64,000 nt of DNA, taken from assembly GCF_003696285.1 (NCBI RefSeq), contig NZ_RFFL01000001.1, positions 124,001 to 188,000 on the forward strand, in the 5' to 3' direction. Shown here one piece after another: positions 1 to 8,391 of the stretch. The stretch's first letter is position 1, and every line of letters begins with the position of its first letter. Both the position numbers and the translations under genes were made by a program. Below the pieces are notes generated by a model that was not told the origin of the DNA, did not search any database, and saw only the letters and a list, made by a program, of their open reading frames with translations. Origin of the DNA: Stutzerimonas nitrititolerans. GTDB lineage: Bacteria > Pseudomonadota > Gammaproteobacteria > Pseudomonadales > Pseudomonadaceae.

Positions 1-475
1 GCAGCAGCGGACGCAGGTCCGCCACGGCATCGCCATAGGCTTCCGGATCATGCATGCGTAGCAGGGCGATACCGGCGCCGCCCCAGTAAATCTGCAACTG
101 GCGTCCGTGCTCCCGTTGCAGCACCTCCCAGGCGGGGCTCAGCACGATCGCCAGCTGCTCGCGCACCGCACTCAGTGCACTGTCGTCCAGCGAGGCTCCC
201 GCACGCAGCGCGCGGTCGGCCGCGCGCATCAGTTCCAGCACCCGGGCATCGGTCGCCAGGGTGCTGGCGAGCAGCTTGGCACTGCGCTCCACGCCATATT
301 GGGCCCGTTGCACCACCTGGGCCTGCAGGCGGCCCTGGCTCTCGATCTCCTGCTGCCAGACCCGGTCTCGCGCCTGATAGTCGTTGAGCGCGAGACCGAC
401 GAACAGAAGCGTCAGCAGCAGGCTGCCAAGGACGAAGCTCCAGCGGGGCAGGCGGGCGATTGTGCGGCTGTTCAT
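1..475 (-). CDS. Partial membrane sensor with N-terminal Cache-type domain (C-terminus beyond window)
   Basis: An open frame runs from an ATG at 473-475 on the minus strand off the left edge, giving about 158 residues. The start (MNSRTIARLPRW) leads into one hydrophobic segment at about residues 12-31. An extracytoplasmic helical region follows that resembles the double-Cache sensor domains of diguanylate cyclases and chemoreceptors, including the stretch LRMHDPEAYGD near the edge. This looks like the input half of a transmembrane signalling protein. The output domain (GGDEF, EAL, kinase or MCP) is not visible, so no function is assigned. It is divergent from desA, and a diguanylate cyclase lies downstream of desA. 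Codon use is typical of the window. The frame is convincing; the family assignment is tentative. Confidence 0.7.
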   Translation of the reverse strand, partial: MNSRTIARLPRWSFVLGSLLLTLLFVGLALNDYQARDRVWQQEIESQGRLQAQVVQRAQYGVERSAKLLASTLATDARVLELMRAADRALRAGASLDDSALSAVREQLAIVLSPAWEVLQREHGRQLQIYWGGAGIALLRMHDPEAYGDAVADLRPLL

Positions 476-770
476 GTCGGATGAGGACACCGGGTGAAAG
501 CGTCGAGGAGGGCATCGATCATCTGCGGCTCGATGCGCTACAGATGAAACGAATATAGTGGCCATATGATAGCGCCGTTGGGGTGGCACCGCTTCCCGGG
601 GAGGCGCGGCAGCACGGGCGCGATTGCAGCGGAGCCGGATGAAAAATGCAGCTGCCAGGCGACGACCGGTGGTGTTATCCACCCACTGGCTCTGGCGTTG
701 TCCCCCTCGGAGTAGATAATGCCGGGGCCGCTACCGGCGGGACGTCCTTATCACCGCGAGGCAACAGCAC
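476..770. other. Divergent intergenic region between the sensor and desA; possible desA promoter
   Basis: This 295-bp stretch has no credible gene. A GATAAT hexamer at 715-720 with CTGGCG 17 bp upstream (692-697) could be a weak sigma-70 promoter for desA. AT-rich patches around 549-575 could serve the divergent sensor gene. A GAGG ribosome-binding sequence lies about 10 bases before the desA ATG. All of this is by eye and uncertain. Confidence 0.3.
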
Positions 771-1955
771 ATGTGGTACACCGGTTTTCTCGACCTGTCG
801 GTCTGGTCGCTGCTCGGCGTCACCCTGCTTCTGACGCACGTGACGATCATCGCCGTGACGGTCTACCTGCACCGTTACTCGGCGCACCGCGCATTGGAAC
901 TGCATCCGGCGCTCAAGCACTTCTTCCGCTTCTGGCTGTGGCTGACCACGGCGATGAACACCCGCGAGTGGACGGCCATCCATCGCAAGCACCACGCCAA
1001 GTGCGAAACCCCCGAAGATCCCCACAGCCCCGTGCACAAAGGGTTGCTGACGGTGCTGCGCAAGGGCGCCGAGCTGTACATGGCGGAAGCGAAGATCGAG
1101 GAAACGCTGCGCATCTACGGCAAGAACTGCCCGGACGACTGGATCGAGCGCAACCTCTACACGCGCTTTCCCAACGCGGGCATCGTGCTGATGCTGGCGC
1201 TCGATCTGCTGCTGTTCGGCGTCATCGGCCTGAGCGTCTGGGCCGTGCAGATGCTCTGGATTCCGCTGTGGGCCGCCGGCGTGGTCAACGGCCTGGGCCA
1301 CGCGCTGGGTTATCGCAACTTCGAGTGCCGCGATGCGGCCACCAACCTGGTGCCCTGGGGCATCCTGATCGGCGGTGAGGAGTTGCACAACAATCACCAC
1401 ACCTATCCCAACTCGGCGAAGCTGTCGGTGAAGAAGTGGGAGTTCGACCTGGGCTGGGCCTGGATCCGGCTGTTCAGCCTGCTCGGCCTGGCCGAGGTCA
1501 AGCGCACCGCGCCCATCGCTCACCGCATCGAAGGCAAGAACCAGCTGGACATGGACAGCGCCATGGCCATCCTCAACAACCGCTTCCAGATCATGGCCCA
1601 GTACCGCCGGCTGGTGATCGCGCCGCTGGTGCGTCAGGAGCTGGCGCGTGCCGATGCCTCGGTGCGGCGCCACCTGCGTCGTGCCAAACGCCTGCTGGCG
1701 CGGGAACCCAGCCTGCTGCACGACGAGCAGCAGGCGCATATCGAGGTGGCGCTGGAGCAGAGCCAGTCGCTGCGGGTGATCTACGAGCAGCGCCTGGCCC
1801 TGCAGCAGATCTGGAGTCGCACCAGCAGCAACGGCCACGACATGCTGGTCGCCATTCACCACTGGATCAGCGAAGCGGAGGCCAGCGGTATCCAGGTGCT
1901 GCGTGAGTTCGCCGCGCAGTTGAAGACCTACTCGCTGCGCCCGGCGGTGGCGTGA
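771..1955 (+). CDS. desA: Acyl-lipid (phospholipid) delta-9 fatty acid desaturase
   Basis: This 394-residue integral membrane desaturase should introduce a cis double bond into acyl chains already esterified in membrane lipids, using O2 and a di-iron centre, to adjust fluidity. All three histidine boxes of the family are present: HRYSAH (about residue 33), HRKHH (about 70) and HNNHH (about 205). Hydrophobic segments sit around residues 8-30 and 135-175. A C-terminal extension of roughly 140 residues is helical and charged. The length and the N-terminal MWYTGFLDLS match Pseudomonas DesA as I recall it. The ATG follows a GAGG sequence at good spacing. It is monocistronic as far as can be seen, with strong hairpins immediately downstream. 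An antisense frame of 468 codons over it is a GC artefact. Confidence 0.92.
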   Translation: MWYTGFLDLSVWSLLGVTLLLTHVTIIAVTVYLHRYSAHRALELHPALKHFFRFWLWLTTAMNTREWTAIHRKHHAKCETPEDPHSPVHKGLLTVLRKGAELYMAEAKIEETLRIYGKNCPDDWIERNLYTRFPNAGIVLMLALDLLLFGVIGLSVWAVQMLWIPLWAAGVVNGLGHALGYRNFECRDAATNLVPWGILIGGEELHNNHHTYPNSAKLSVKKWEFDLGWAWIRLFSLLGLAEVKRTAPIAHRIEGKNQLDMDSAMAILNNRFQIMAQYRRLVIAPLVRQELARADASVRRHLRRAKRLLAREPSLLHDEQQAHIEVALEQSQSLRVIYEQRLALQQIWSRTSSNGHDMLVAIHHWISEAEASGIQVLREFAAQLKTYSLRPAVA

Positions 1956-1960
1956 AGGGC

Positions 1961-2024
1961 CGCGCCGACCTTTGATCGGCGCGACGGCCGGCCGGCCGGG
2001 CAACCGGAACTTTGCCCGGCCGGC
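1961..2024. terminator. Two adjacent GC-rich hairpins after desA
   Basis: CGCGCCGA at 1961-1968 pairs with TCGGCGCG at 1976-1983. Next to it, a perfect 13-bp stem (1991-2003 with 2012-2024) encloses an 8-base loop. Neither is followed by a T tract, so they may be rho-dependent or 3'-end-protecting structures rather than classical terminators. Confidence 0.4.
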
Positions 2025-2107
2025 ACCATTCTGAACTGCATCTGAGCCACGGCGCCCGGCGGGGCTGTGGATCTGCGCCACCCTCGGCGCTTTTCTGGAA
2101 TGCAGCC

Positions 2108-3112
2108 ATGAATCTACTGAAGGACCGCAAGGACGTGAGCGACGGCCCGGCGATAGTGCCGCCGAGCGAGGCGCAGACCCTGCTGGCGCTGATGCATGCG
2201 CGCGGTGAAGTGGCGCGTCTGAGCGAGCGCGAACAATTGTTCAGTACCTTGCTGGGAAGCGTGAACGCCGTGCTCTGGGCGTTCGACTGGCAGAACCAGC
2301 AGATGATCTATGTCAGCCCCGCCTACGAGCAGATCTTCGGGCGTTCCGCCGCGCTGCTGCTCGGCGACTTCGATGAATGGCGCAACAGCGTCTACCCCGA
2401 TGACCTCGAGTACGCCGAAAAGACACTGCGCGAGGTGCTCGAGAAAGGCGCCGTGGAAGGGCGCGAATACCGCATCATCCGTGGCGATGGGCAACTGCGC
2501 TGGCTCAGCGACAAGTGCTTCGTCGCGCGCCAGGGTGAAGATGGCCGAGGCCCCACCATTGTCGGCATCGCGGAAGACATCACCGAGAAGAAGCAGCTCG
2601 AGGGCGAGTTGCAGCGCCTGGCTACCACCGATGTGCTGACGCAGAGCAGCAATCGCCGGCACTTCTTCGACTGTGCCCGGCGTGAATTCGACCTGGCCCG
2701 TCAGTACGCCACGCCGCTGGCGTTCCAGCTGCTGGATATCGATGATTTCAAGCGGATCAACGATACCCATGGTCACCAGATGGGCGATCAGGTGCTGCAG
2801 CGTGTGGCTCAGTGCGGCAGCGCCGTGCTGCGGCGTGGCGATCTGTTCGGGCGGATTGGCGGCGAGGAGTTCGCCCTGCTGCTGCCCGGCTGCAAGCCCG
2901 ATCTCGCCGAGCAGATCGCCGAGCGTCTGCAGCGGGAGATTCAGCGGCTGTCCTTCCGCGGCAACGACGGACGGCGCTTCGGCGTGACTATCAGCCTGGG
3001 CGTGACCTACCTGCGCGCCAGCGATGCGGACCTCAGCGCAATGTTCGCCCGTGCGGACGCGGCGATGTACACCGCCAAGCGCATGGGCAAGAACCAGATC
3101 GTGCTCGGCTGA
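2108..3112 (+). CDS. PAS-GGDEF diguanylate cyclase
   Basis: A 334-residue cytoplasmic protein with a PAS sensor (about residues 35-165, containing WAFDWQNQQMIYVSPAYEQIFG) followed by a GGDEF domain (about 170-334). The catalytic signature is GGEEF, an active variant, preceded five residues upstream by an RRGD (RxxD) inhibitory site. It should make c-di-GMP from two GTP and be product-inhibited. There is no transmembrane segment, so the PAS ligand is probably intracellular. The ATG at 2108 was chosen over an upstream in-frame ATG at 2012 because homology begins at MNLLKD and the upstream 32 codons lie in the hairpin region. It resembles the PAO1 protein encoded between gpu and agu genes (PA0290, from memory). 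The next gene converges on it with about 40 bp between. Confidence 0.88.
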   Translation: MNLLKDRKDVSDGPAIVPPSEAQTLLALMHARGEVARLSEREQLFSTLLGSVNAVLWAFDWQNQQMIYVSPAYEQIFGRSAALLLGDFDEWRNSVYPDDLEYAEKTLREVLEKGAVEGREYRIIRGDGQLRWLSDKCFVARQGEDGRGPTIVGIAEDITEKKQLEGELQRLATTDVLTQSSNRRHFFDCARREFDLARQYATPLAFQLLDIDDFKRINDTHGHQMGDQVLQRVAQCGSAVLRRGDLFGRIGGEEFALLLPGCKPDLAEQIAERLQREIQRLSFRGNDGRRFGVTISLGVTYLRASDADLSAMFARADAAMYTAKRMGKNQIVLG

Positions 3113-3151
3113 CCGCAGCCAGGCGCGCGCCGATACCTGGTGCGGTACGAC

Positions 3152-3505
3152 CTACCTCATCGCGCTCAGGTGCTGCCTGAACTCCTCGCAACTGGCCTGG
3201 CGCTCGGCGTCGGGCATGCTCCGAAAGCGCGTGCTCAGTTCATGGGCCCCGGCGATGAACTGCTTCTCAAAGCTCACCGAATCCATGCCGGCCTGCGCCA
3301 GATGATCCTTCTGCTGTTGCTTGTGCTCGGCCAGTGCCTCGCCGGAATAGCCGCCACAGGCTTCGGCGGCGGCCTGCATGCTGCCGCCCAGGCGCGCCAG
3401 CTGGGCATTCATTTCGGTTGCGGAGGGTACCTGGGCGTGGAGGGGCAGGCTGACCAGCAGGCCGGCGACGGCGAGGGTGAGCGGTCTGGCAATGGAAAGA
3501 TTCAT
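3152..3505 (-). CDS. Small secreted/periplasmic protein of unknown function
   Basis: A 117-residue protein with a clear Sec signal peptide (MNLSIARPLTLAVAGLLVSL, cleavage likely after LHA). The mature part is about 92 residues, helical and glutamine/alanine-rich, with two cysteines (in AEACGG and in QASCEEF) that could form one disulfide. I do not recognise a family. It has a GGAG ribosome-binding sequence and normal codon use. It converges with the diguanylate cyclase and lies downstream of the aguBA operon on the same strand, 172 bp past its start. The gene looks real; the function is unknown. Confidence 0.7.
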   Translation of the reverse strand: MNLSIARPLTLAVAGLLVSLPLHAQVPSATEMNAQLARLGGSMQAAAEACGGYSGEALAEHKQQQKDHLAQAGMDSVSFEKQFIAGAHELSTRFRSMPDAERQASCEEFRQHLSAMR

Positions 3506-3677
3506 GTCTAGCTCCTTTCTTGTTCGAGAAAGTGGATGCTGCTTGAGACCCGGTTCGCCAGGGGGGCTGTCGAGACGGGGCCTCGAATCTCACATCAATG
3601 ACAGGACAAGCGTAGTCACCGGCGTTGCCGCCTGCCAGCCGGTCGTCGGCACCTGGCTGGCGAGGAGCGTCGCCGGC

Positions 3678-4775
3678 TCAGGGCCGGGGCTGCTGCTGGG
3701 TGATGCAGTGGATATTGCCGCCACCGAGCAGGATCTCCCGGCCAGGCACCATCACCACCTCATGCTCGGGGAACAGCCGGCGCAGGATGGTCTCGGCTTC
3801 GGCATCGAATGGATCCTCGAAGCTCGGTGCGATGATGCCGCCATTGACGATCAGGAAATTCACATAGCTGCCGGCCAGGCGGATCGATGGATCGCGCGGC
3901 TGGCTGCCCGCCAGCGGCACTACGCCGGCACACTCCTCGGTGCTGGCGTGCAACGGGCCGGGAATCGGCATGTGGTGCACGGTGAATGCCCGGCCACGCG
4001 CGTCGCGCGTTTGTTCCAGCACGCGCAGCGCCGCCTGGCAACGTTCGAAGTTCGGGTCGGCCGGATCATCCGTCCAGGCCAGCAGCACCTCGCCGGGGCG
4101 CACGAAGCAGCAGAAGTTGTCGACATGGCCGTCGGTCTCGTCGTTGTACAGCCCGTGCGGCAGCCAGATCACCTTGTCGATGGCCAGGTGCTCGGCGAGC
4201 ACGTTCTCGATCTGCTCGCGCGACAGCTGCGGGTTGCGGTTGCGGTTGAGCAGGCATTCCTCGGTGGTGATCAGGGTGCCTTCGCCATCGACGTGAATCG
4301 CGCCGCCTTCGAGCACGAAGCCTTCGGTGCGATAGCGCTCGCAGCGCTCGATCTCCAGGATCTTGCACGCCACCTCGTCGTCGCGCTGCCAGTCGGCGTA
4401 GAGGCCGCCATCCAGGCCGCCCCAGGCGTTGAAGGTCCAGTCCACGCCGCGCAGACCACCCTGGCCGTCGATGACGAAGGTCGGCCCGGTGTCGCGCACC
4501 CAGGCGTCATCGGTGCTCATTTCCACCACGCGGATACGCGGGTCGTCCAGCGCCGCGCGGGCAGCGTGGTACTGCTCGGCGGTGGCGCAGACAGTGACTG
4601 GTTCGAAGCGTGCGATGGCCTTGGCCACCGCGGCGAACGCGGCCTGCGCCGGGGTGGCCTGTTGGCGCCAGTTGTCCGGGCGCTGAGGCCAGACCATCCA
4701 GGTCTGGCTGTGCGGTGCCCATTCGGCGGGCATGAAATAGCCGTCGGGGTGAGGTGTGGTGTTCAGGGTGATCAT
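3678..4775 (-). CDS. aguA: Agmatine deiminase
   Basis: This enzyme hydrolyses agmatine to N-carbamoylputrescine and ammonia, the first step of the arginine decarboxylase route to putrescine. The 365-residue length and the catalytic cysteine at residue 357 in GGGNIHC match the PAO1 enzyme as I know it. Other family motifs of the beta/alpha propeller guanidine-modifying fold are [10 protein letters not shown] (about 88), [13 protein letters not shown] (about 215) and the N-terminal [16 protein letters not shown]. It is cytoplasmic. It lies downstream of aguB on the same strand with 107 bp between them, most of it a palindromic repeat (4790-4869). In PAO1 the operon is controlled by AguR; no aguR lies beside it here. 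Confidence 0.97.
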   Translation of the reverse strand: MITLNTTPHPDGYFMPAEWAPHSQTWMVWPQRPDNWRQQATPAQAAFAAVAKAIARFEPVTVCATAEQYHAARAALDDPRIRVVEMSTDDAWVRDTGPTFVIDGQGGLRGVDWTFNAWGGLDGGLYADWQRDDEVACKILEIERCERYRTEGFVLEGGAIHVDGEGTLITTEECLLNRNRNPQLSREQIENVLAEHLAIDKVIWLPHGLYNDETDGHVDNFCCFVRPGEVLLAWTDDPADPNFERCQAALRVLEQTRDARGRAFTVHHMPIPGPLHASTEECAGVVPLAGSQPRDPSIRLAGSYVNFLIVNGGIIAPSFEDPFDAEAETILRRLFPEHEVVMVPGREILLGGGNIHCITQQQPRP

Positions 4776-4789
4776 GACGATATCCGTCG

Positions 4790-4869
4790 GTAGGGCGGAA
4801 AACGGCCACAGGCCTTTTCCACCACTGGTTTCCGAACGGTGGAAAACGCTGTGCGGTTTTCCACCCTAC
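4790..4869. repeat. Intergenic palindromic repeat, GTAGGGYGGA family (copy 1)
   Basis: An 80-bp element between aguB and aguA begins GTAGGGCGGAAAACGGC and ends with the inverted partner GCGGTTTTCCACCCTAC. Related copies occur at 9760, 22643, 38060, 46234 and 50886. It could fold in the aguBA transcript and affect relative expression of the two genes. Confidence 0.75.
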
Positions 4870-4882
4870 GCATGGCTGTGGC

Positions 4883-5764
4883 TCAGGCGGATGGCTGCGA
4901 GCCGTCCAGGGTCTTGATCGGGCCGTAGAGGTTGGGCCGGCGATCGCGGAACACGCCCCAGGCACTGCGGATATGTTCCAGCTGGTCGAGATCGAATTCG
5001 TGCACCAGCACGCCTTCGCTGGTCCGATCCATTTCCTCGACCTTCTCGCCGAACTGATCGGCGATGAACGAGGAGCCGTAGAAGGTGATGTCGTAGCCGT
5101 CCTGCTCCTCGGTACCGACGCGGTTGCTGGCGATCAGCGGCATCAGGTTGGCGCCGGCGTGGCCCTGCTGGACGCGCTGCCAGTGGTCGCGCGAGGTGAT
5201 GTTCGGGTCATGTGGCTCGCTGCCGATGGCGGTGGGGTAGAACAGCAGTTCGGCGCCCATCAGCGCCATGCTGCGCGCGGTCTCGGGGAACCATTGGTCC
5301 CAGCAGATCGCCACGCCGATCTTCGCGTAGCGGGTGTTCCAGACCTTGAAGCCGGTGTCGCCGGGGTTGAAATAGTACTTCTCGTGGTAGCCGGGGCCGT
5401 CCGGGATGTGGCTCTTGCGGTAGACGCCCAGCAGCGTGCCGTCGGCATCGATGATGGCGATGGAGTTGAAGCGCGCGCGCCCGGCCTGCTCGAAGAAGCT
5501 GATCGGCAGAACCACCGCCAGCTCCTTGGCGATCTTCTGGAAATGCTGGATCGCGGGGTTGTCCTCCACGCCGGTGGCCAGCTGCAGATACTCGGGGTTG
5601 GGCTTCTGGCAGAAGTAGGGCGTTTCGAACAGCTCCTGGATCAGGATCACCTGGGCGCCCTTGGCGGCCGCTTCGCGAACCAGTTTCTCGGCCTTGGCGA
5701 TGTTCGCCTGGCGGTCCCAGGAGCACGCCATCTGGGTGGCGGCGACAGTAACGGTACGGGTCAT
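4883..5764 (-). CDS. aguB: N-carbamoylputrescine amidase
   Basis: A nitrilase-superfamily amidase of 293 residues that hydrolyses N-carbamoylputrescine to putrescine, CO2 and ammonia, completing the AguA reaction. The Glu-Lys-Cys triad is visible: E44 in IQELFETPY, K117 in YRKSHIPDG and C154 in GVAICWDQWFPE. It is cytoplasmic and the length is typical. The ATG is preceded by GAGG. It is first of an aguB-aguA unit. The putrescine made feeds the Spu pathway encoded next door. Confidence 0.96.
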   Translation of the reverse strand: MTRTVTVAATQMACSWDRQANIAKAEKLVREAAAKGAQVILIQELFETPYFCQKPNPEYLQLATGVEDNPAIQHFQKIAKELAVVLPISFFEQAGRARFNSIAIIDADGTLLGVYRKSHIPDGPGYHEKYYFNPGDTGFKVWNTRYAKIGVAICWDQWFPETARSMALMGAELLFYPTAIGSEPHDPNITSRDHWQRVQQGHAGANLMPLIASNRVGTEEQDGYDITFYGSSFIADQFGEKVEEMDRTSEGVLVHEFDLDQLEHIRSAWGVFRDRRPNLYGPIKTLDGSQPSA

Positions 5765-5837
5765 GACGGCCTCGTTGAGTTGAGCTTTCAGAATGGAGTG
5801 ATTCTAGGCGATCGGGTTCAAGTAAGCAGCTGGAAGC

Positions 5838-5963
5838 CAGAAGCCTGAGGCTGGAAGAAAAAGCAGCGATGGTCCCACGCTTGCGTGAGAGCCCAACCCC
5901 TTCTCCCCGAGGATCGAGACGTACACCGTCAGGCATGCCCACGCGGGAGCGTGGGCACGATCA
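5838..5963. repeat. Cluster of short degenerate repeats between aguB and spuI
   Basis: The 215-bp aguB-spuI gap contains a GGAAG-rich repeat (about 5828-5868, similar to one at 50838) and a REP-like hairpin in which TGCCCACGC (5936-5944) pairs with GCGTGGGCA (5949-5957), with an imperfect partner GTCCCACGC at 5872. The hairpin may terminate spuI transcription or stabilise its 3' end. In PAO1, as I recall, this position holds aguR and a polyamine-binding-protein gene; neither is here. Confidence 0.5.
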
Positions 5964-5979
5964 TCGCTTCCAGCTTCCG

Positions 5980-7356
5980 TCAGACCGTATGCAGGTACCA
6001 GTTGTATTCCAGGTCGGAGATCGAGTGCTCGAACTCGGCCAGTTCGCTTTCCTTGCAGGCGACGAATATGTCGATGTAATCCGGGCTGATGTAGCGGGCC
6101 ATGATCTCGTTGTCGTCCAGCTCGCGCAGGGCGTCGCGCAGGTTGGTCGGCAGGCTCTGCTCGACCTGTTCGTAGGAGTTACCTTCGATCGGCGCGTCCG
6201 GTTCCACCTGGTTGGTCAGCCCGTGGTGCACGCCCGCCAGTACGCTGGCCAGCAGCAGGTAGGGGTTGGCGTCGGCACCGGCGACACGGTGTTCGATGCG
6301 CACCCCGTCCGGGCTGTCGGTGGGTACGCGTAGCGCCACGGTGCGGTTGTCCAGGCCCCAGCAGGGCGAGTTCGGCACGTAGAACTGGGCGCCGAAGCGG
6401 CGGTAGGAGTTGACGTTGGGGCAGAGGAAGGCCATCGAGGCGGCCATGGTCTGCTGAATGCCGCCGATGGCGTGGCGCAGCGTTTCGCTTTCCAGCGGGT
6501 TGTCGGTGGCGAAGATGTTGTTGCCCTGCTTGTCCAGCAGCGAGATGTGCACGTGTAGCCCATTGCCGGCCTGGCCCGGATAGGGCTTGGCCATGAAGGT
6601 GGTGTCCATCTCGTGGTCGTAGGCGATGTTCTTGATCAGGCGCTTGAGCAGCACGGCGTAGTCGCAGGCCTTGATCGGGTCGGCGACGTGGTGGAGGTTG
6701 ACCTCGAACTGCGCCGGCGCGCTCTCCTTGACGATGGCGTCGGCGGGGATGCCCTGTTCCTTGGCGCCCTCGAGGATATCCTGCAGGCAGTCGACGTATT
6801 CGTCGAGGTCGTCGATCAGGTAGACCTGGGTCGAATGCGGGCGTTTGCCGGAGATCGGCGAGCGTGGCGGCTGCGGCCGGCCGTTGATGTTCTCCTGGTC
6901 GATCAGATAGAACTCCAGCTCGAAGGCGGCGCAGATGGTCAGGCCCAGCTCGTCGAAGCGGCTCACCACCTGCCGCAGCACCTCGCGCGGGTCGGCGAAG
7001 AAAGGCTCGCCGTCGCGCTCGTGCATGGTCATCAGCAGCTGTGCGGTGGGGCGCTTCTGCCAGGGCTCGTTGCTGAGGGTGTTGGGGATGGGGAAGCAGA
7101 TACGATCCGAGTCGCCGATGTCCATGCCCAGCCCGGTGCTTTCCACGGTGATGCCATTGATGTCGAGGGCGAACAGCGAGGCCGGCAGGTTGATGCCCTT
7201 CTCGTACACCTTGTGCAGGCTGGCGCGCTCGATGCGCTTGCCGCGCACGACACCGTTCATGTCGGCGATCAGCAGGTCGACGTACTGGACCTCCGGGTGT
7301 TCCTTGAGAAATGCGTTCGCTTCGTTGAGCTGAACGGCACGCGGCGGCGGTTGCAT
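5980..7356 (-). CDS. spuI: Glutamate-polyamine ligase (glutamylpolyamine synthetase)
   Basis: A 458-residue glutamine-synthetase-fold enzyme that should ligate glutamate to an amino group of putrescine or longer polyamines using ATP, opening the gamma-glutamyl catabolic route. It has the GS beta-grasp N-terminal part (about 1-115; VDLLIADMNGVVRGKRI) and the catalytic part with ESAPAQFEVNLHH, NGLHVHIS and RVAGADANPYLLLASVLAG. It is a paralogue of SpuB in this window but is transcribed in the opposite direction. An AAGG sequence precedes the ATG. A possible promoter lies at 7388-7415. Assignment as SpuI rests on its position next to spuAB; substrate preference among polyamines cannot be read from sequence. 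Confidence 0.92.
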   Translation of the reverse strand: MQPPPRAVQLNEANAFLKEHPEVQYVDLLIADMNGVVRGKRIERASLHKVYEKGINLPASLFALDINGITVESTGLGMDIGDSDRICFPIPNTLSNEPWQKRPTAQLLMTMHERDGEPFFADPREVLRQVVSRFDELGLTICAAFELEFYLIDQENINGRPQPPRSPISGKRPHSTQVYLIDDLDEYVDCLQDILEGAKEQGIPADAIVKESAPAQFEVNLHHVADPIKACDYAVLLKRLIKNIAYDHEMDTTFMAKPYPGQAGNGLHVHISLLDKQGNNIFATDNPLESETLRHAIGGIQQTMAASMAFLCPNVNSYRRFGAQFYVPNSPCWGLDNRTVALRVPTDSPDGVRIEHRVAGADANPYLLLASVLAGVHHGLTNQVEPDAPIEGNSYEQVEQSLPTNLRDALRELDDNEIMARYISPDYIDIFVACKESELAEFEHSISDLEYNWYLHTV

Positions 7357-7387
7357 GATGAAAACACCTTAATTGTTAAAAATTTCA

Positions 7388-7415
7388 ATCATCAAAACGG
7401 CTTGCCTGGAGTCAA
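7388..7415 (-). promoter_or_regulatory. Candidate sigma-70 promoter of spuI
   Basis: On the minus strand a good -35 (TTGACT, 7415-7410) is separated by 16 bp from GATGAT (7393-7388), which matches the -10 consensus at 4 of 6 positions. Initiation would fall about 25 bases upstream of the spuI ATG. The 251-bp divergent spuI/spuA region would also carry the spuA promoter; TATAAA at about 7555 is the best -10 candidate there, without a convincing -35. Confidence 0.4.
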
Positions 7416-7607
7416 TCGAAAAGCCTCGTGGCTGTCAATAGCGGCGCGAGGGTGCCTCATTTTGGGCTGTGGCGGGCATTTTTGGCGCACTTGACCCGCT
7501 GTGCGCCCAGCTTGAAAACAACCGTGCCCTGCCGCTCCGACAGGCTATTGTCTATAAAAATGAACAAGACTACTCTTCGGCAAGACCTAACGAGGAACGA
7601 GTATCCC

Positions 7608-8354
7608 ATGCCTCGCATGCCCCTGATCGGCGTTTGCGCCTGCACCCGGCAGATCGGCCACCACGGCTTCCACATCGCTGGCGACAAGTACCTGCGCGCC
7701 GCGGCCATTGCCGGTGTGCCACTGGTGATACCGGCGCTGGGCGAACTGATCGACCAGCAGACCCTGCTCGACAGTCTAGACGGCCTGCTGTTCACCGGGT
7801 CGCCGTCCAACGTCGAGCCCCATCATTACCAGGGCCCGGCCAGCGAGCCCGGTACCCCTCACGACCCGTCGCGCGATCAGCTGACGCTGCCGCTGATCCG
7901 CGCCGCGGTGGATGCCGGCATTCCGGTGTTCGGCATCTGTCGCGGATTCCAGGAGATGAACGTGGCCTTCGGCGGCAGCCTGCACCAGAAGGTGCACGAA
8001 GCCGGCCCCTATCAGGACCACCGCGAGCGTCCCGATGATCCGCTGGAGGTACAGTACGGCCTGAGCCATGCGCTGCACGTGCAGCCGGGCGGGCTGCTGG
8101 CGCGCCTCGGCTTGCCGAGCGAAATCCAGGTCAACTCGGTGCACGGCCAGGGTGTCGAACGGCTGGGCCAGGGATTGCGCATCGAGGCGCTGGCGCCCGA
8201 CGGGCTGATCGAGGCGTTTTCCGTCGAGGCGGCACGCAGTTTCGCCCTCGGCGTGCAATGGCACCCGGAATGGAAGGTGCACGAACATCCTGCCTACCTG
8301 GCGCTTTTCCAGGGCTTCGCCGAAGCCTGCCGGGCGCGCGCAGCACAACGCTGA
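7608..8354 (+). CDS. spuA: Gamma-glutamyl-polyamine catabolism hydrolase (class I glutamine amidotransferase fold)
   Basis: A 248-residue PuuD-like hydrolase that should cleave the gamma-glutamyl group from gamma-glutamyl-GABA or related intermediates, releasing glutamate. The Cys-His-Glu triad is visible as C111 in FGICRGFQEMN and H219/E221 in GVQWHPEWK. It is cytoplasmic. I chose the ATG at 7608 because the family starts at MPRMPLIGVCA and GAGG precedes it; an open frame extends upstream to 7428 without homology. It is first of the rightward spuABCDEFGH series, with 37 bp before spuB. Confidence 0.93.
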   Translation: MPRMPLIGVCACTRQIGHHGFHIAGDKYLRAAAIAGVPLVIPALGELIDQQTLLDSLDGLLFTGSPSNVEPHHYQGPASEPGTPHDPSRDQLTLPLIRAAVDAGIPVFGICRGFQEMNVAFGGSLHQKVHEAGPYQDHRERPDDPLEVQYGLSHALHVQPGGLLARLGLPSEIQVNSVHGQGVERLGQGLRIEALAPDGLIEAFSVEAARSFALGVQWHPEWKVHEHPAYLALFQGFAEACRARAAQR

Positions 8355-8391
8355 ACGGACCCACCGCGAAAAACCGCAATCAGAGGTCACC

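Noticed and set aside
48..515. A 155-codon minus-strand frame near the left edge
   Set aside because: It is out of frame with the Cache-domain sensor whose start at 475 and membrane segment are convincing; its composition is Arg/Ala/Gly-rich noise.
675..2081. A 468-codon frame antisense to desA and a 532-codon frame antisense to spuB (8380-9978)
   Set aside because: Both are shadows of genes with clear catalytic motifs on the plus strand.
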